Assembly: GCA_965267605.1 (NCBI GenBank)
Contig: OZ254088.1
Span: 2,108,001 to 2,172,000, forward strand
DNA: 64,000 nt
Reading direction: 5' to 3'
Origin: G965267605 sp965267605
Lineage (GTDB): Bacteria; Bacteroidota; Bacteroidia; Flavobacteriales_E; Vicingaceae
In this document: piece after piece, positions 52,335-61,564 of the stretch
Numbering within the stretch: position 1 is the first letter of the stretch
Layout: every line of letters starts with the position of its first letter
Translations under genes and position numbers: made by a program
Notes under the pieces: generated by a model
Told to the model about the DNA's origin: nothing
Databases searched by the model: none
The model's input: the letters and a program-made list of their open reading frames with translations, nothing else

Positions 52335-54599
52335 TTATTTCAATAAGGTAACCTTACCGCGGAATTCTTTGTGCTCTCCAAGAATGGTCTTACATACGAT
52401 CAGGTACACAAACGTCTCCGTTTCGGTTTTCTGATCCTTGTACTTACCATCCCAGGCCGCGTCAAGTCCTTCGCCAACCCAGATCTTCTCACCCCAGCGA
52501 TCGTAGATATAAGTAGTCATTTCTACGATACCGAAAGTTTCGGCTTTCCAGGTATTGTTGATAATGTCTGCCCCAGGTGTGAACGCATTTGGAATGTATA
52601 CATGCCACACTGGAAGCACCTTAATAGGTTTCCAAGTACTGTCACGACATCCCCACTGGTTCTCCTCATACAGCCACACAATGTACTTGCCGGTATCCTG
52701 GTAAGTATGTTTTGGGTTCTTAGCTGCACTACCTGTACCGTCACCAAAATCCCACGTGTGGATCGTACCACCACCCGATCTGTTTTCAAACGTTACAGTT
52801 GAAGCATCCGCATTAACGATATCCGGATCAGGATTAAAGCTCGCGATTGGACGAGGGTAGACAGTAATATAGGCTGTCTTAGTCTCGATATCGGTACAAC
52901 CTGAATCGGACGTTGCAGTAAGTGTAACATCAAATGTTCTTACAGAAAGCGTCTTGTTCTCATAACAGTGACTAACATCTGTACTTCCAAACGTATTTCC
53001 ATCACCAAGATTCCATAGGTACGTTTCAATAGTACCTCTCGCAATTTGCGTCTGGTTAGTAAAGTCAGTACACAGAGGATGACATCCAGCCAGGTTGTTG
53101 GCTACAAAATCTGTCTCAGGATTATCATGTACGTGTACTTTACGCTCCATAGAATCCGGACATTGCGGAACAACCCATGAAACCATCTTAACAGTATACG
53201 TACCAGGTGCACCATAAATGTGCGTAGGATTCTGTTGTGTACTTGTGTTGCCATCACCGAAATCCCATGCCCAGTTCGTTACCGAATTAATAGGCGTTAA
53301 TGACTGGTCCGTAAACTGGTTAGCAGTTCCTTCACACTCGTGTGTAACTGCAAACGCAGTAACTGGCTTGTTCTCAACAATGATTGTTCCTCGAGCCGTA
53401 TCCCTACATTGGCCATCACCCGTTACCACCATTGTTACATTATAAGTTCCAGGTAAGCCATAGTTGTAAGTTGGGGCCGTAAGGTTAGACGTATCGTTTG
53501 AAACTGGCGGTGGAACACCAAAATCCCAAAGCAGATGCGTCATACTTCCCGGTGCTGCAATTGTTGACAGATCCTGGAAGTTTGCGATATCCCCAAAGCA
53601 TATGGCCGAATCCATGGTCATGTTTGCTGTAGGCATCGTTGGAACGAATATCGCTTGTATAACCGAATCCACACATCCACCTGATGAGGTTGCCACAAGT
53701 TTGACATTGTAATTGCCCCCCACAAGGTATGTATGGGTTGGGCTCTGTTGGGTGGATGTATTTCCATCTCCAAAATCCCAGTTCCATTGTGTAATAGACC
53801 CAAATGTGATCGTACTTTGATCATTGAACTGTGTTGGTAGACCCGTACACTCAATATTGGCAGTGAAGTTTGGTGTTGGGTAATCCTCAACCGTTACCTG
53901 AATAGTTGTGTCATCAGGGCAGTTCAAAGAAGTAGTAACCGTAAGCTTTACGTTGTAGTTACCCGGAAGCGCATAAGTATGCGTAGGGTGCTGCTGCGTA
54001 GAGCTGTTACCATCACCGAAATCCCATAGCCATGTAATCTGACCAGCAGGACCTGACAGATCAATAAACTGCATTGGTGCTCCCAAACAAACGTTCAAAG
54101 GAGGAACGAAGCTTGCGCCTGCAGCCTGAACACATGGAATTGTAAAGTTTCCAGTAGATGCTGGCATCTGATTACAACCGTCAGTCGTAAATACCGTGTT
54201 TCCTGCAACCACTGTAATTGAGATAGGTACACCACATGGTACACCAAGGAAATCAAAATTCACCCAGTCGTTGTAAGTGTTAGCTCTACCTGGGCAAGAA
54301 TAAAATACCACAGGTGCAGTTGTACATCCAGGTAACTGATTTAACGGTGTATTCTGAATGTTTACAATGGGAGGTCCTGTTGTAGTTGTTGTAGTTGCAC
54401 CAACCGTTAATGAGATCGTCATAGTTGTTGACGAAGGTTGTGCAGCTCCGTGCCAGTGTTCCACCCAAAGTCGGAGGTTACCGCCACAGTTACCACAGTA
54501 AGCCATTTGCACTGTATGTGCATCAGCTACATTGTTGAAACCGCAAAAAGACACTATAACAAGTAGCAGGGGCAGTGTTCCTTTAAACAGTGATTTCAT
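52335..54599 (-). CDS. T9SS type B PKD protein, short subgroup (6 PKD), copy 1
   Basis: This 754-residue protein begins MKSLFKGTLPLLLVIVSFCG with HTVQMAYCGNCGGNLRLWVE as its N-terminal domain. It carries six PKD domains and a type B CTD (HVYIPNAFTPGADIINNTW, YDRWGEKIWVG, FRGKVTLLK). The third PKD differs from others by an insertion, WDFGVPPPVSNDTSNLTAP, shared only with the next two genes. It forms a recent triplet with the genes at 54768 and 57330. Confidence 0.9.
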   Translation of the reverse strand: MKSLFKGTLPLLLVIVSFCGFNNVADAHTVQMAYCGNCGGNLRLWVEHWHGAAQPSSTTMTISLTVGATTTTTTGPPIVNIQNTPLNQLPGCTTAPVVFYSCPGRANTYNDWVNFDFLGVPCGVPISITVVAGNTVFTTDGCNQMPASTGNFTIPCVQAAGASFVPPLNVCLGAPMQFIDLSGPAGQITWLWDFGDGNSSTQQHPTHTYALPGNYNVKLTVTTSLNCPDDTTIQVTVEDYPTPNFTANIECTGLPTQFNDQSTITFGSITQWNWDFGDGNTSTQQSPTHTYLVGGNYNVKLVATSSGGCVDSVIQAIFVPTMPTANMTMDSAICFGDIANFQDLSTIAAPGSMTHLLWDFGVPPPVSNDTSNLTAPTYNYGLPGTYNVTMVVTGDGQCRDTARGTIIVENKPVTAFAVTHECEGTANQFTDQSLTPINSVTNWAWDFGDGNTSTQQNPTHIYGAPGTYTVKMVSWVVPQCPDSMERKVHVHDNPETDFVANNLAGCHPLCTDFTNQTQIARGTIETYLWNLGDGNTFGSTDVSHCYENKTLSVRTFDVTLTATSDSGCTDIETKTAYITVYPRPIASFNPDPDIVNADASTVTFENRSGGGTIHTWDFGDGTGSAAKNPKHTYQDTGKYIVWLYEENQWGCRDSTWKPIKVLPVWHVYIPNAFTPGADIINNTWKAETFGIVEMTTYIYDRWGEKIWVGEGLDAAWDGKYKDQKTETETFVYLIVCKTILGEHKEFRGKVTLLK

Positions 54600-54647
54600 C
54601 GTTTTTCTTTTTAATAATGTGCGTAACGTGAGAGTCGTTTGGTATTT

Positions 54648-54675
54648 AGACGCAAATAGACACCATTAGGTTGCC
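54648..54675 (-). promoter_or_regulatory. ECF-type promoter motif of the 52335 gene
   Basis: Minus strand: GGCAAC (54675-54670), 17 bp, CGTCTAAA. It lies 48 bp before the ATG at 54599. Confidence 0.7.
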
Positions 54676-54714
54676 TTAATTCTAAAGTTTTTTCTTTCTA
54701 CAAAATTGCACAAA

Positions 54715-54744
54715 AAAAGGTCCCTTTCTAATAAGGGACCTTTT
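54715..54744 (-). terminator. Intrinsic terminator of the 54768 gene
   Basis: The 12-bp stem AAAAGGTCCCTT / AAGGGACCTTTT has a 6-base loop and is followed by T on the minus strand. Confidence 0.9.
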
Positions 54745-54767
54745 CAGGGAAATATTGTTCGAAATGT

Positions 54768-57041
54768 CTATTTCAATAATGTGACTTTTCCTCTGAATTC
54801 CTTGTGTTCACCAAGAATGGTTTTACACTCTATCATATAGACAAACGTCTCTGTTTCTGTTCTTTCTCCTTTATAGAATCCATCCCAGCTGGCATCAAGG
54901 CCTTCACCTTTCCATACCTGCTCACCCCATCGGTTGTAAACGTAGGTTGTCATTTCCACAATGCCGAAAGTTTCAGCTTTCCAACGATCGTTCTGAGCAT
55001 CGCTGTTACCAGGAGTAAAGGCGTTAGGAATATGCACATGCCATACAGGATCCACACGGATGAGCTTCCACGTACTATCTCTACATCCCCACTGGTTCTC
55101 TTCATACAACCACACTACATATTTACCGGTATCCTGATAATCATGCTTTGGGTTCTTCGCGCTGCTTCCGGTTCCATCACCGAAATCCCATGTGTGGATC
55201 GTTCCACCACCAGAGCGGTTTTCAAAGTTCACGGTTGAAACATCGATTGTTACCACATCCGGGTCTGGATTGAATGAAGCTATGGGCACTGGATAAACTG
55301 AGATATAAGCGGACTTAGTCTCAACATCTGTACACCCTGAATCGGTTGTAACAGTAAGAGACACATCAAACGTTCTTACACCCATTCCAAAGTTCTCGTA
55401 ACAGTGACTTACGTCAACCGAACCGAACAACGAGCCATCACCCATATTCCATGCATTCGTAACAATCTGTCCATTCGCCACCTGCGACTGATTTGTGAAG
55501 TTCGTGCAGTGAGGATGGCATCCTGCCAACACATCACCAACAAACTCAGCAACAGGGACATCATGCACATGCACCACTCTTTCCATTGAATCCGGACAAG
55601 CTGGATGCACATAAGAGATCATCTTAACCGTGTAAGAACCAGGTGCTCCATAAGTATATGTCGGATTCTGAATAGTACTTGTACCGGCACCGTCACCAAA
55701 GTCCCACATCCAGTTTGTAACACTGTTTATAGGTGTTAGCGACTGGTCTGTAAACTGGCTTGCTGTTCCCTCGCATTCATGTGTAACCGCGAAGGCTGTA
55801 ACAGGCTTGTTCTCAACGATGATCGTTCCGTAAGCCGTATCTCTGCACTGGCCATCACCCGTTGCAACAAGCGTTACAGTATAAGTACCTGGCAAACCGT
55901 AGTTGTACGTTGGCGTACCCAGATTAGATGTATCGTTCGAAACGGGTGCCGGAACACCAAAATCCCAAAGCAGATGTGTCATATTACCTGGTGCGGCAAT
56001 TGTTGACAGATCAGTGAAATTGGCAACATCACCGAAACATATGAACGAATCGAGCGCAAGGTCAGCCGTAGGACTGGTTGGCACGGATATCTGCTGCGAC
56101 ACCGAATCGACACACCCTCCAGATGAGGTTGCTATAAGTTTGACCGTGTAATTGCCCCCTACCAGATAGGTATTCGTTGGATTTTGTTGAGTAGACGTAT
56201 TGCCATCCCCAAAATCCCAATTCCATTGTGTAATAGATCCAAAAGTGATCGTACTCTGATCGGTAAATGTAGAAGGTGTTCCAGTACAACCAATCACTGA
56301 GGTAAAGTTAGGTGTAGGGTAATCCTCAACCGTAACCTGAATTGTAGTGTCGTCTGGACAATTCAATGAAGTGTTAATGGTAAGTTTTACGTTGTAGTTT
56401 CCAGGAGCAGCATAGGTATGTGTGGGATGTTGATTGGTATCAATTGGACTATTATCACCAAAATCCCATTGCCAGGTAATCTGACCTACCGGTCCGGACA
56501 AATCAATGAACTGCATTGGTGTTCCAAGGCAAACATTCAACGGTGGCACAAAGCTCGCGCTCGCTGCCTGCACACAAGGAATTGTAAATGTACCTGTAGA
56601 CGCAGGCATCATTCCACAACCATCCGATGTAAATGCTGAGTTACCGGAAACCACAGTAATGGATACCGGAACTCCGCAAGGCACACCCAGGAAGTCGTAG
56701 TTCACCCAATCCAGATATGTATTCATATACGTTGGACAAGAAGCGAACACCACCGGTGGAGTTGTACATCCAGGCAACTGATTTAAAGGTGTGTTCTGAA
56801 GGTTCGTCAACGGTGAACCTGTAGTTGTTGTGGTCGTTGCTCCAACTGTTAGGGAGATCGTCATTGTAGTTGTTGACGGACTAGCAGTGCTATGCCAGTG
56901 CTCTACCCAAAGGCGAAGGTTACCACCACAATTACCACAGTAAGCAAGCTGCACAGAATGCGCTTCCGCAGTGTTGTTAAAACCACAGTAAGACACTAAT
57001 ACAAGTAGCAGAGGCAGTGCTTTTTTAAACATCTTTTTCAT
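54768..57041 (-). CDS. T9SS type B PKD protein, short subgroup (6 PKD), copy 2
   Basis: This 757-residue protein (MKKMFKKALPLLLVLVSYCG) has the N-terminal domain HSVQLAYCGNCGGNLRLWVE and six PKD domains, including the WDFGVPAPVSNDTSNLGTP insertion. Its CTD has HIPNAFTPGNSDAQNDRW, YNRWGEQVWKG and FRGKVTLLK. It is very close to copies 1 and 3 in order and length. The downstream hairpin and upstream motif make it an independent transcription unit. Confidence 0.9.
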   Translation of the reverse strand: MKKMFKKALPLLLVLVSYCGFNNTAEAHSVQLAYCGNCGGNLRLWVEHWHSTASPSTTTMTISLTVGATTTTTTGSPLTNLQNTPLNQLPGCTTPPVVFASCPTYMNTYLDWVNYDFLGVPCGVPVSITVVSGNSAFTSDGCGMMPASTGTFTIPCVQAASASFVPPLNVCLGTPMQFIDLSGPVGQITWQWDFGDNSPIDTNQHPTHTYAAPGNYNVKLTINTSLNCPDDTTIQVTVEDYPTPNFTSVIGCTGTPSTFTDQSTITFGSITQWNWDFGDGNTSTQQNPTNTYLVGGNYTVKLIATSSGGCVDSVSQQISVPTSPTADLALDSFICFGDVANFTDLSTIAAPGNMTHLLWDFGVPAPVSNDTSNLGTPTYNYGLPGTYTVTLVATGDGQCRDTAYGTIIVENKPVTAFAVTHECEGTASQFTDQSLTPINSVTNWMWDFGDGAGTSTIQNPTYTYGAPGSYTVKMISYVHPACPDSMERVVHVHDVPVAEFVGDVLAGCHPHCTNFTNQSQVANGQIVTNAWNMGDGSLFGSVDVSHCYENFGMGVRTFDVSLTVTTDSGCTDVETKSAYISVYPVPIASFNPDPDVVTIDVSTVNFENRSGGGTIHTWDFGDGTGSSAKNPKHDYQDTGKYVVWLYEENQWGCRDSTWKLIRVDPVWHVHIPNAFTPGNSDAQNDRWKAETFGIVEMTTYVYNRWGEQVWKGEGLDASWDGFYKGERTETETFVYMIECKTILGEHKEFRGKVTLLK

Positions 57042-57091
57042 CGTTCCTTGTTGTTAATGATGTTCGCAACGCGAGAATTGTTTCGGTAGTT

Positions 57092-57119
57092 AGACGGTTA
57101 TGCCTGACCGATGGTTGCC
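57092..57119 (-). promoter_or_regulatory. ECF-type promoter motif of the 54768 gene
   Basis: Minus strand: GGCAAC (57119-57114), 17 bp, CGTCTAAC. A palindrome CGAAAT-AAA-ATTTCG (57125-57139) lies just upstream of the -35-like half and could be an operator or an A/T-rich upstream element. Confidence 0.7.
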
Positions 57120-57285
57120 TATTACGAAATAAAATTTCGCAATGGCATCAGATTGACTGAATACAACCCCGCTATTCCCTTGTTTCCTAGCAAGGTACGT
57201 ATAGTTTGCGAATATATAGAACCGAGGCATGCACCTTCAGTTTTATATAGGATTGCTAACAAAATAAGGGGGTTAAAACGAAAAA

Positions 57286-57308
57286 AGGCCGCATAAAACA
57301 TGCGGCCT
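57286..57308 (-). terminator. Intrinsic terminator of the 57330 gene
   Basis: The 9-bp stem AGGCCGCAT / ATGCGGCCT has a 5-base loop and is followed by a T-run on the minus strand. Confidence 0.9.
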
Positions 57309-57329
57309 CCAAACTAAATACTGTTTCTG

Positions 57330-59597
57330 TTATTTAAGGAGCGTTACCTTACCCCAGAATTCCTTGTGTTCGCCAAGAATAGTGGTCATTTGAACTCTCC
57401 AAACAAAAGTTTCCGTTTCTACTCGTTCACCCTTAACCATTCCATCCCATGAAGCATCTAATCCTTCGCCTTTCCAAACAAGGCCACCCCAACGATTAAA
57501 TACGGTTGTAGTGATATCAAGTACACCAACTGTTTTTGGTCTCCACCTATCATTTATACCATCAGTATTACCAGGCGTATATGCATTGGGGACATAAATC
57601 TGCCATACAGGATCAACGCGTACGTTTTTCCAGGTACTATCTCTACAACCCCATTGGTTTTCCTCATACAGCCAAACTGTGTAAGTACCTGTATCTGGGA
57701 AAATATGGGTTGGGTTCTTGCTTGTACTGCCTGTAGCGTCACCAAAATCCCACGTATGCTGGGTACCGCCTGTTGACTCGTTGTCGAACCAAATTTCCGG
57801 TGCATCAATATTCACTAAAGGTGGATCTGGATTAAATGCGGCCACTGGGTTCGGATAAACCGTTATGTATGCCGATTTACTTTCGGTATCTGTACAACCA
57901 GAGTCTGTAGTAACCGTAAGTGTTACATTAAACGTCTCTACGGTCAATCCAGGATTCTGATAGCAATGATTCACATCCTGAGTACCGTAAGAAGTTCCAT
58001 CGCCCATAGTCCACTGGTTCGTAACAATGAGCCCGTTTGCTACAACAGACTGGTTAGTGAAATCAGTACAGTGAGGATGGCAGCCGGCCACTTCATCAGC
58101 CTCAAATTCGGCTACGGGAACATCATGTACGTGTACAATCTTTTCCAACGAATCCGGACACGAAGGATGATCCCAGGCTATGAGCTTCACAGTATAAGAC
58201 CCTGGATTTACATAGGTATGTGTTGGATTCTGCGTGATGTCTGTATTCCCATCTCCGAAGTCCCAATTCCAATTGGCTACTGCAGGAACCGGTGTGGTTG
58301 ATTGATCTGTAAATTGTTGTGCCGTTCCGTGACATTCATGTGACAGATTGAAATCTACCACAGGCTTGTTACCTACCTCAATCGTTCCTCTGGCGGTATC
58401 CACACATTGGCTATCACCCTGAACAACCAGCGTAACATTGTATGTACCCGGCATTCCGTATTGGTAAGTTGGCGTAGGCAAATTAGAGGTATCATTGTTT
58501 ACAGGAGGAGGCACGCCAAAGTCCCAAACTAAATGTGTCATTCCACCAGGAGCAGCTATCGTTGATAAATCGGTAAACTGCGCTTGATCTCCAAAGCAAA
58601 CAAACGTATCCATAGTTAAATCTGCTGTTGGAGAAGTAGGAATAAATATGGTACGAGACGTAGAATCCACACAGCCACCTGAAGATGTTGCTATCAACTT
58701 AACTGTGTAAGGACCACCCACTGTATACACGTTGGTTGGATTCTGTTGCGTGGAAGTATTTCCATCGCCAAAGTCCCAGAACCAGCTTCCAACTGTACCA
58801 AATGTTATTGTACTTATATCGGTAAACGCTGTTGGGGTACCAGTACAACCCCTAACAACAGTATAACCAGGCTGCGGAACATCTTCTACTGTTACCTGAA
58901 TTGTAGTATCATCAGGACAGTTCAATGACGTGGTAACCGTCAGCTTTACATTGTAGTTTCCAGGAGCAGCATAAGTATGTGTGGGATGTTGCTGCGTAGA
59001 TGTATTTCCATCGCCAAAATCCCAAAGCCAGGTAATCTGACCTGCCGGAGAGGATAGATCAATGAACTGCATCTGACCACCCAGACAAACGTTCAAAGGA
59101 GGAACGAAGCTTGCCCCCGCCTGCTGAACACAAGGAATTGTAAATGTTCCTGTAGATGCAGGCATCTGGTTACAACCATCCGAGGTAAATGCCGAGTTTC
59201 CAGAAACCACGGTAATGGATACCGGAACACCGCATGGTACAGCCAGGAAATCGTAGTTAACCCAATCATTGTAAGTATTTGCTCTTCCCGGGCAAGAATA
59301 GAATACCGTTGGAGCAGTAGTACAACCTGGCAATTGACCAATAGGCACATTCTGAATATTGGTAAGCGGAGAACCAGTAGTCGTAGTGGTATTTCCGTTT
59401 ACGGTCAGTGAAATGGTCATCGTGGTAGTTCCGGGATTGGCAGTTCCGTGCCAATGTTCAATCCACAATCGCAGATTACCTCCACAGTTACCACAATAAG
59501 CCATCTGAACAGAATGGGCATTAGATGTATTATTAAAACCACAGTACGACACGATAACTAAAAGGAGAGGTAGTGTGTTTTTGAACAGTGATTTCAT
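57330..59597 (-). CDS. T9SS type B PKD protein, short subgroup (6 PKD), copy 3
   Basis: This 755-residue protein begins MKSLFKNTLPLLLVIVSYCG, nearly the same leader as copy 1. HSVQMAYCGNCGGNLRLWIE opens the Cys-rich domain, and six PKD domains include the WDFGVPPPVNNDTSNLPTP insertion. The type B CTD is IYVPNAYTPGNTDGINDRW, FNRWGGLVWKG, FWGKVTLLK. It is the first gene of the minus-strand array. Confidence 0.9.
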   Translation of the reverse strand: MKSLFKNTLPLLLVIVSYCGFNNTSNAHSVQMAYCGNCGGNLRLWIEHWHGTANPGTTTMTISLTVNGNTTTTTGSPLTNIQNVPIGQLPGCTTAPTVFYSCPGRANTYNDWVNYDFLAVPCGVPVSITVVSGNSAFTSDGCNQMPASTGTFTIPCVQQAGASFVPPLNVCLGGQMQFIDLSSPAGQITWLWDFGDGNTSTQQHPTHTYAAPGNYNVKLTVTTSLNCPDDTTIQVTVEDVPQPGYTVVRGCTGTPTAFTDISTITFGTVGSWFWDFGDGNTSTQQNPTNVYTVGGPYTVKLIATSSGGCVDSTSRTIFIPTSPTADLTMDTFVCFGDQAQFTDLSTIAAPGGMTHLVWDFGVPPPVNNDTSNLPTPTYQYGMPGTYNVTLVVQGDSQCVDTARGTIEVGNKPVVDFNLSHECHGTAQQFTDQSTTPVPAVANWNWDFGDGNTDITQNPTHTYVNPGSYTVKLIAWDHPSCPDSLEKIVHVHDVPVAEFEADEVAGCHPHCTDFTNQSVVANGLIVTNQWTMGDGTSYGTQDVNHCYQNPGLTVETFNVTLTVTTDSGCTDTESKSAYITVYPNPVAAFNPDPPLVNIDAPEIWFDNESTGGTQHTWDFGDATGSTSKNPTHIFPDTGTYTVWLYEENQWGCRDSTWKNVRVDPVWQIYVPNAYTPGNTDGINDRWRPKTVGVLDITTTVFNRWGGLVWKGEGLDASWDGMVKGERVETETFVWRVQMTTILGEHKEFWGKVTLLK

Positions 59598-59634
59598 GTC
59601 AGATCAAGTATGTGCTTCGTAAATCTTTTGTCAA

Positions 59635-59662
59635 AGACGGTAGCATTCACCTCAACGTTGCC
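59635..59662 (-). promoter_or_regulatory. ECF-type promoter motif of the 57330 gene
   Basis: Minus strand: GGCAAC (59662-59657), 17 bp, CGTCTTTG. It lies 37 bp before the ATG at 59597. Confidence 0.7.
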
Positions 59663-59730
59663 TCATGTGAATAACTAATTTCTCTTCACAGTATTAAATG
59701 TACGAAACAAGAGCCAGTGGGGGTGAATGG

Positions 59731-61563
59731 TTATTTCACCTTCTCCAGAACAAAATCTTTGTATCTCAATAGGTTACAACTTTTATTTTCGTAACCACTC
59801 TCTAATCCCGTCTTAAAAAAGGTGAAATCAGAGATCATGCCGGTTCGAGGATTATTTGCCAGCAATTCTTGGAATCCTACTCCGTAATTCTGAAGCATGG
59901 AGAAGAAGTAGAAACCAACATCGGCACCCAGCAACGCATACTTGGTAGGGTGCTTCTCTTTCTCGTGAAATTCTGCAACTATTCTCTTGTAATCGGGGTG
60001 GTCGGTCTTTGGGTGGAGGTAGGTTGTAAGATGTACATTAAGTATATGGTAGTAGTCCATATCAATGTTGTCAAACTTGGTCCAATTCTCCATTCCAATC
60101 AACGTAACTCTCTCTTCTTCGAAATCCTTACTTAGCTTCGTCATGATATCGGTGATGAAGCTCAGGTTATTGGAAGGCACGAAAATCAGATTTCGCTTGT
60201 CACCCCGAATCTTACCCCTGACCGCTCCAAAGGAATACCGCGAGCCCGTCCACTCAACCTCCTGAACATTCCTCAACATCGAATCCCTTCCCATGGATGC
60301 CAGAATAGATTTAAGGTTCTTCTTGAATGCTTCTGCTAGCTGAACCTCATCCGGCTTCTTTGTTCTTACAATCAGAATGTTCTCATCAACAAAAGAGTCC
60401 GCAACAAACTTTGCCGCCATCTGCATCTGGAGAATCTTGGAAGTTGCCACTTTGATCATGTTCGGATTTCCCAGCAACGACCTATTGCTTTGAGGTACTG
60501 GAGCAACCAACTTGATTTGCTTCTCCTTGGAGTAATCTGCAATTAGGTCGAAGTTCTTTGGATAGAAAGGACCTATGATCATATCAACATATTGAAGCTG
60601 ACCGCTTCTAATCAACTTTTTGACCTTGCCAGTATCATTGGCTGTATCAAATACTTTAAGCTCAATTTCAGCTCCCCTTCTGTTCAGAGAGTCTGCTGCA
60701 AAACCCAACCCGGAAAGAAACTCCACTGCCGCTCTTGAGCGAACATACACTGTAGGTTTTTCCGAAGCTTTCCGCTTCTCCTCCATCAACTTGTTCTTGT
60801 AGTAGTAGAATGGAAGGAGCACAGCAACCGTGTACTTCTTTTTAAGTTCAGGCTTAAAGCTTATCTCAATAGCAGAATCCAGTTTCGTGTTAACCAATGT
60901 ACCGCCCGTTTCAACCTTCTTATGAGGAATCAGGATGCTCTGCCCTTCTTTTAATCCACTGGCAAGCTTACCATCATTGATCTTCTGAATGGCTTCCACA
61001 GATACCCCGTATTTCTTGGAAAGTCCGTACAGTGTTTCTCCTTTTAACACTGTGTGAGGAACCGCATCTTTGACCACGGCTGGTTTCACATCTTCGTCAT
61101 TCTTCTTCTGGATCTTCGCGATAGGAATGCGCAGCTTCTGTCCAATACTAAGGCCCTTGTCAAGCTCTGGATTCTCCGCTTGTATATCACCAAATTTGAT
61201 GTCGTACATCTTAGCGATACCGTAGGCCGTCTCTCCCTGCCTTACTTCATGTACCAAGTAATTACCGTCTATCTCTACCTGCTGGTTATTGATAGCTTCC
61301 TTCGAATCCCTCCTGAGTGGCACTAATATCTTCTGCCCAATAGACAGCCCATTGGCCAATCCAGGGTTGCTCTTTTTGATGACATCGATCGGTGTATTGT
61401 ATCGCTTGGAAATAGCATACAGGGTATTGCCTTTCTCCACGGTGTGGGAGATGTACTTCTTCTTGTTGATCTCAACTATCTCAACCAGCGTATCAGATTG
61501 CGCTGAAACACCCAGAGTAAGTACGACCAGAAGGATCGAAATGTATGTATGTAATTTCCTCAA
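59731..61563 (-). CDS. Three-LysM protein with a periplasmic-binding-like domain
   Basis: Translation appears to start at TTG 61563 (MRKLHTYISILLVVLTLGVSAQ, a signal peptide), one base after the guaA stop; no in-frame ATG follows soon. The 610-residue product has three LysM peptidoglycan-binding modules: HTVEKGNTLYAISKRYNTP (~38-84), HEVRQGETAYGIAKMYDIK (~104-150) and HTVLKGETLYGLSKKYGVS (~170-215). Residues ~245-605 resemble a type 1 periplasmic-binding fold (KYTVAVLLPFYYYKNKLMEE, YVDMIIGPFYPKNFDLIADY), the kind seen in LpoA-like and 'amino acid ABC substrate-binding' proteins. A cell-wall-associated role is likely. It sits in one operon with guaA. Confidence 0.8.
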   Translation of the reverse strand: MRKLHTYISILLVVLTLGVSAQSDTLVEIVEINKKKYISHTVEKGNTLYAISKRYNTPIDVIKKSNPGLANGLSIGQKILVPLRRDSKEAINNQQVEIDGNYLVHEVRQGETAYGIAKMYDIKFGDIQAENPELDKGLSIGQKLRIPIAKIQKKNDEDVKPAVVKDAVPHTVLKGETLYGLSKKYGVSVEAIQKINDGKLASGLKEGQSILIPHKKVETGGTLVNTKLDSAIEISFKPELKKKYTVAVLLPFYYYKNKLMEEKRKASEKPTVYVRSRAAVEFLSGLGFAADSLNRRGAEIELKVFDTANDTGKVKKLIRSGQLQYVDMIIGPFYPKNFDLIADYSKEKQIKLVAPVPQSNRSLLGNPNMIKVATSKILQMQMAAKFVADSFVDENILIVRTKKPDEVQLAEAFKKNLKSILASMGRDSMLRNVQEVEWTGSRYSFGAVRGKIRGDKRNLIFVPSNNLSFITDIMTKLSKDFEEERVTLIGMENWTKFDNIDMDYYHILNVHLTTYLHPKTDHPDYKRIVAEFHEKEKHPTKYALLGADVGFYFFSMLQNYGVGFQELLANNPRTGMISDFTFFKTGLESGYENKSCNLLRYKDFVLEKVK

Positions 61564-61564
61564 G

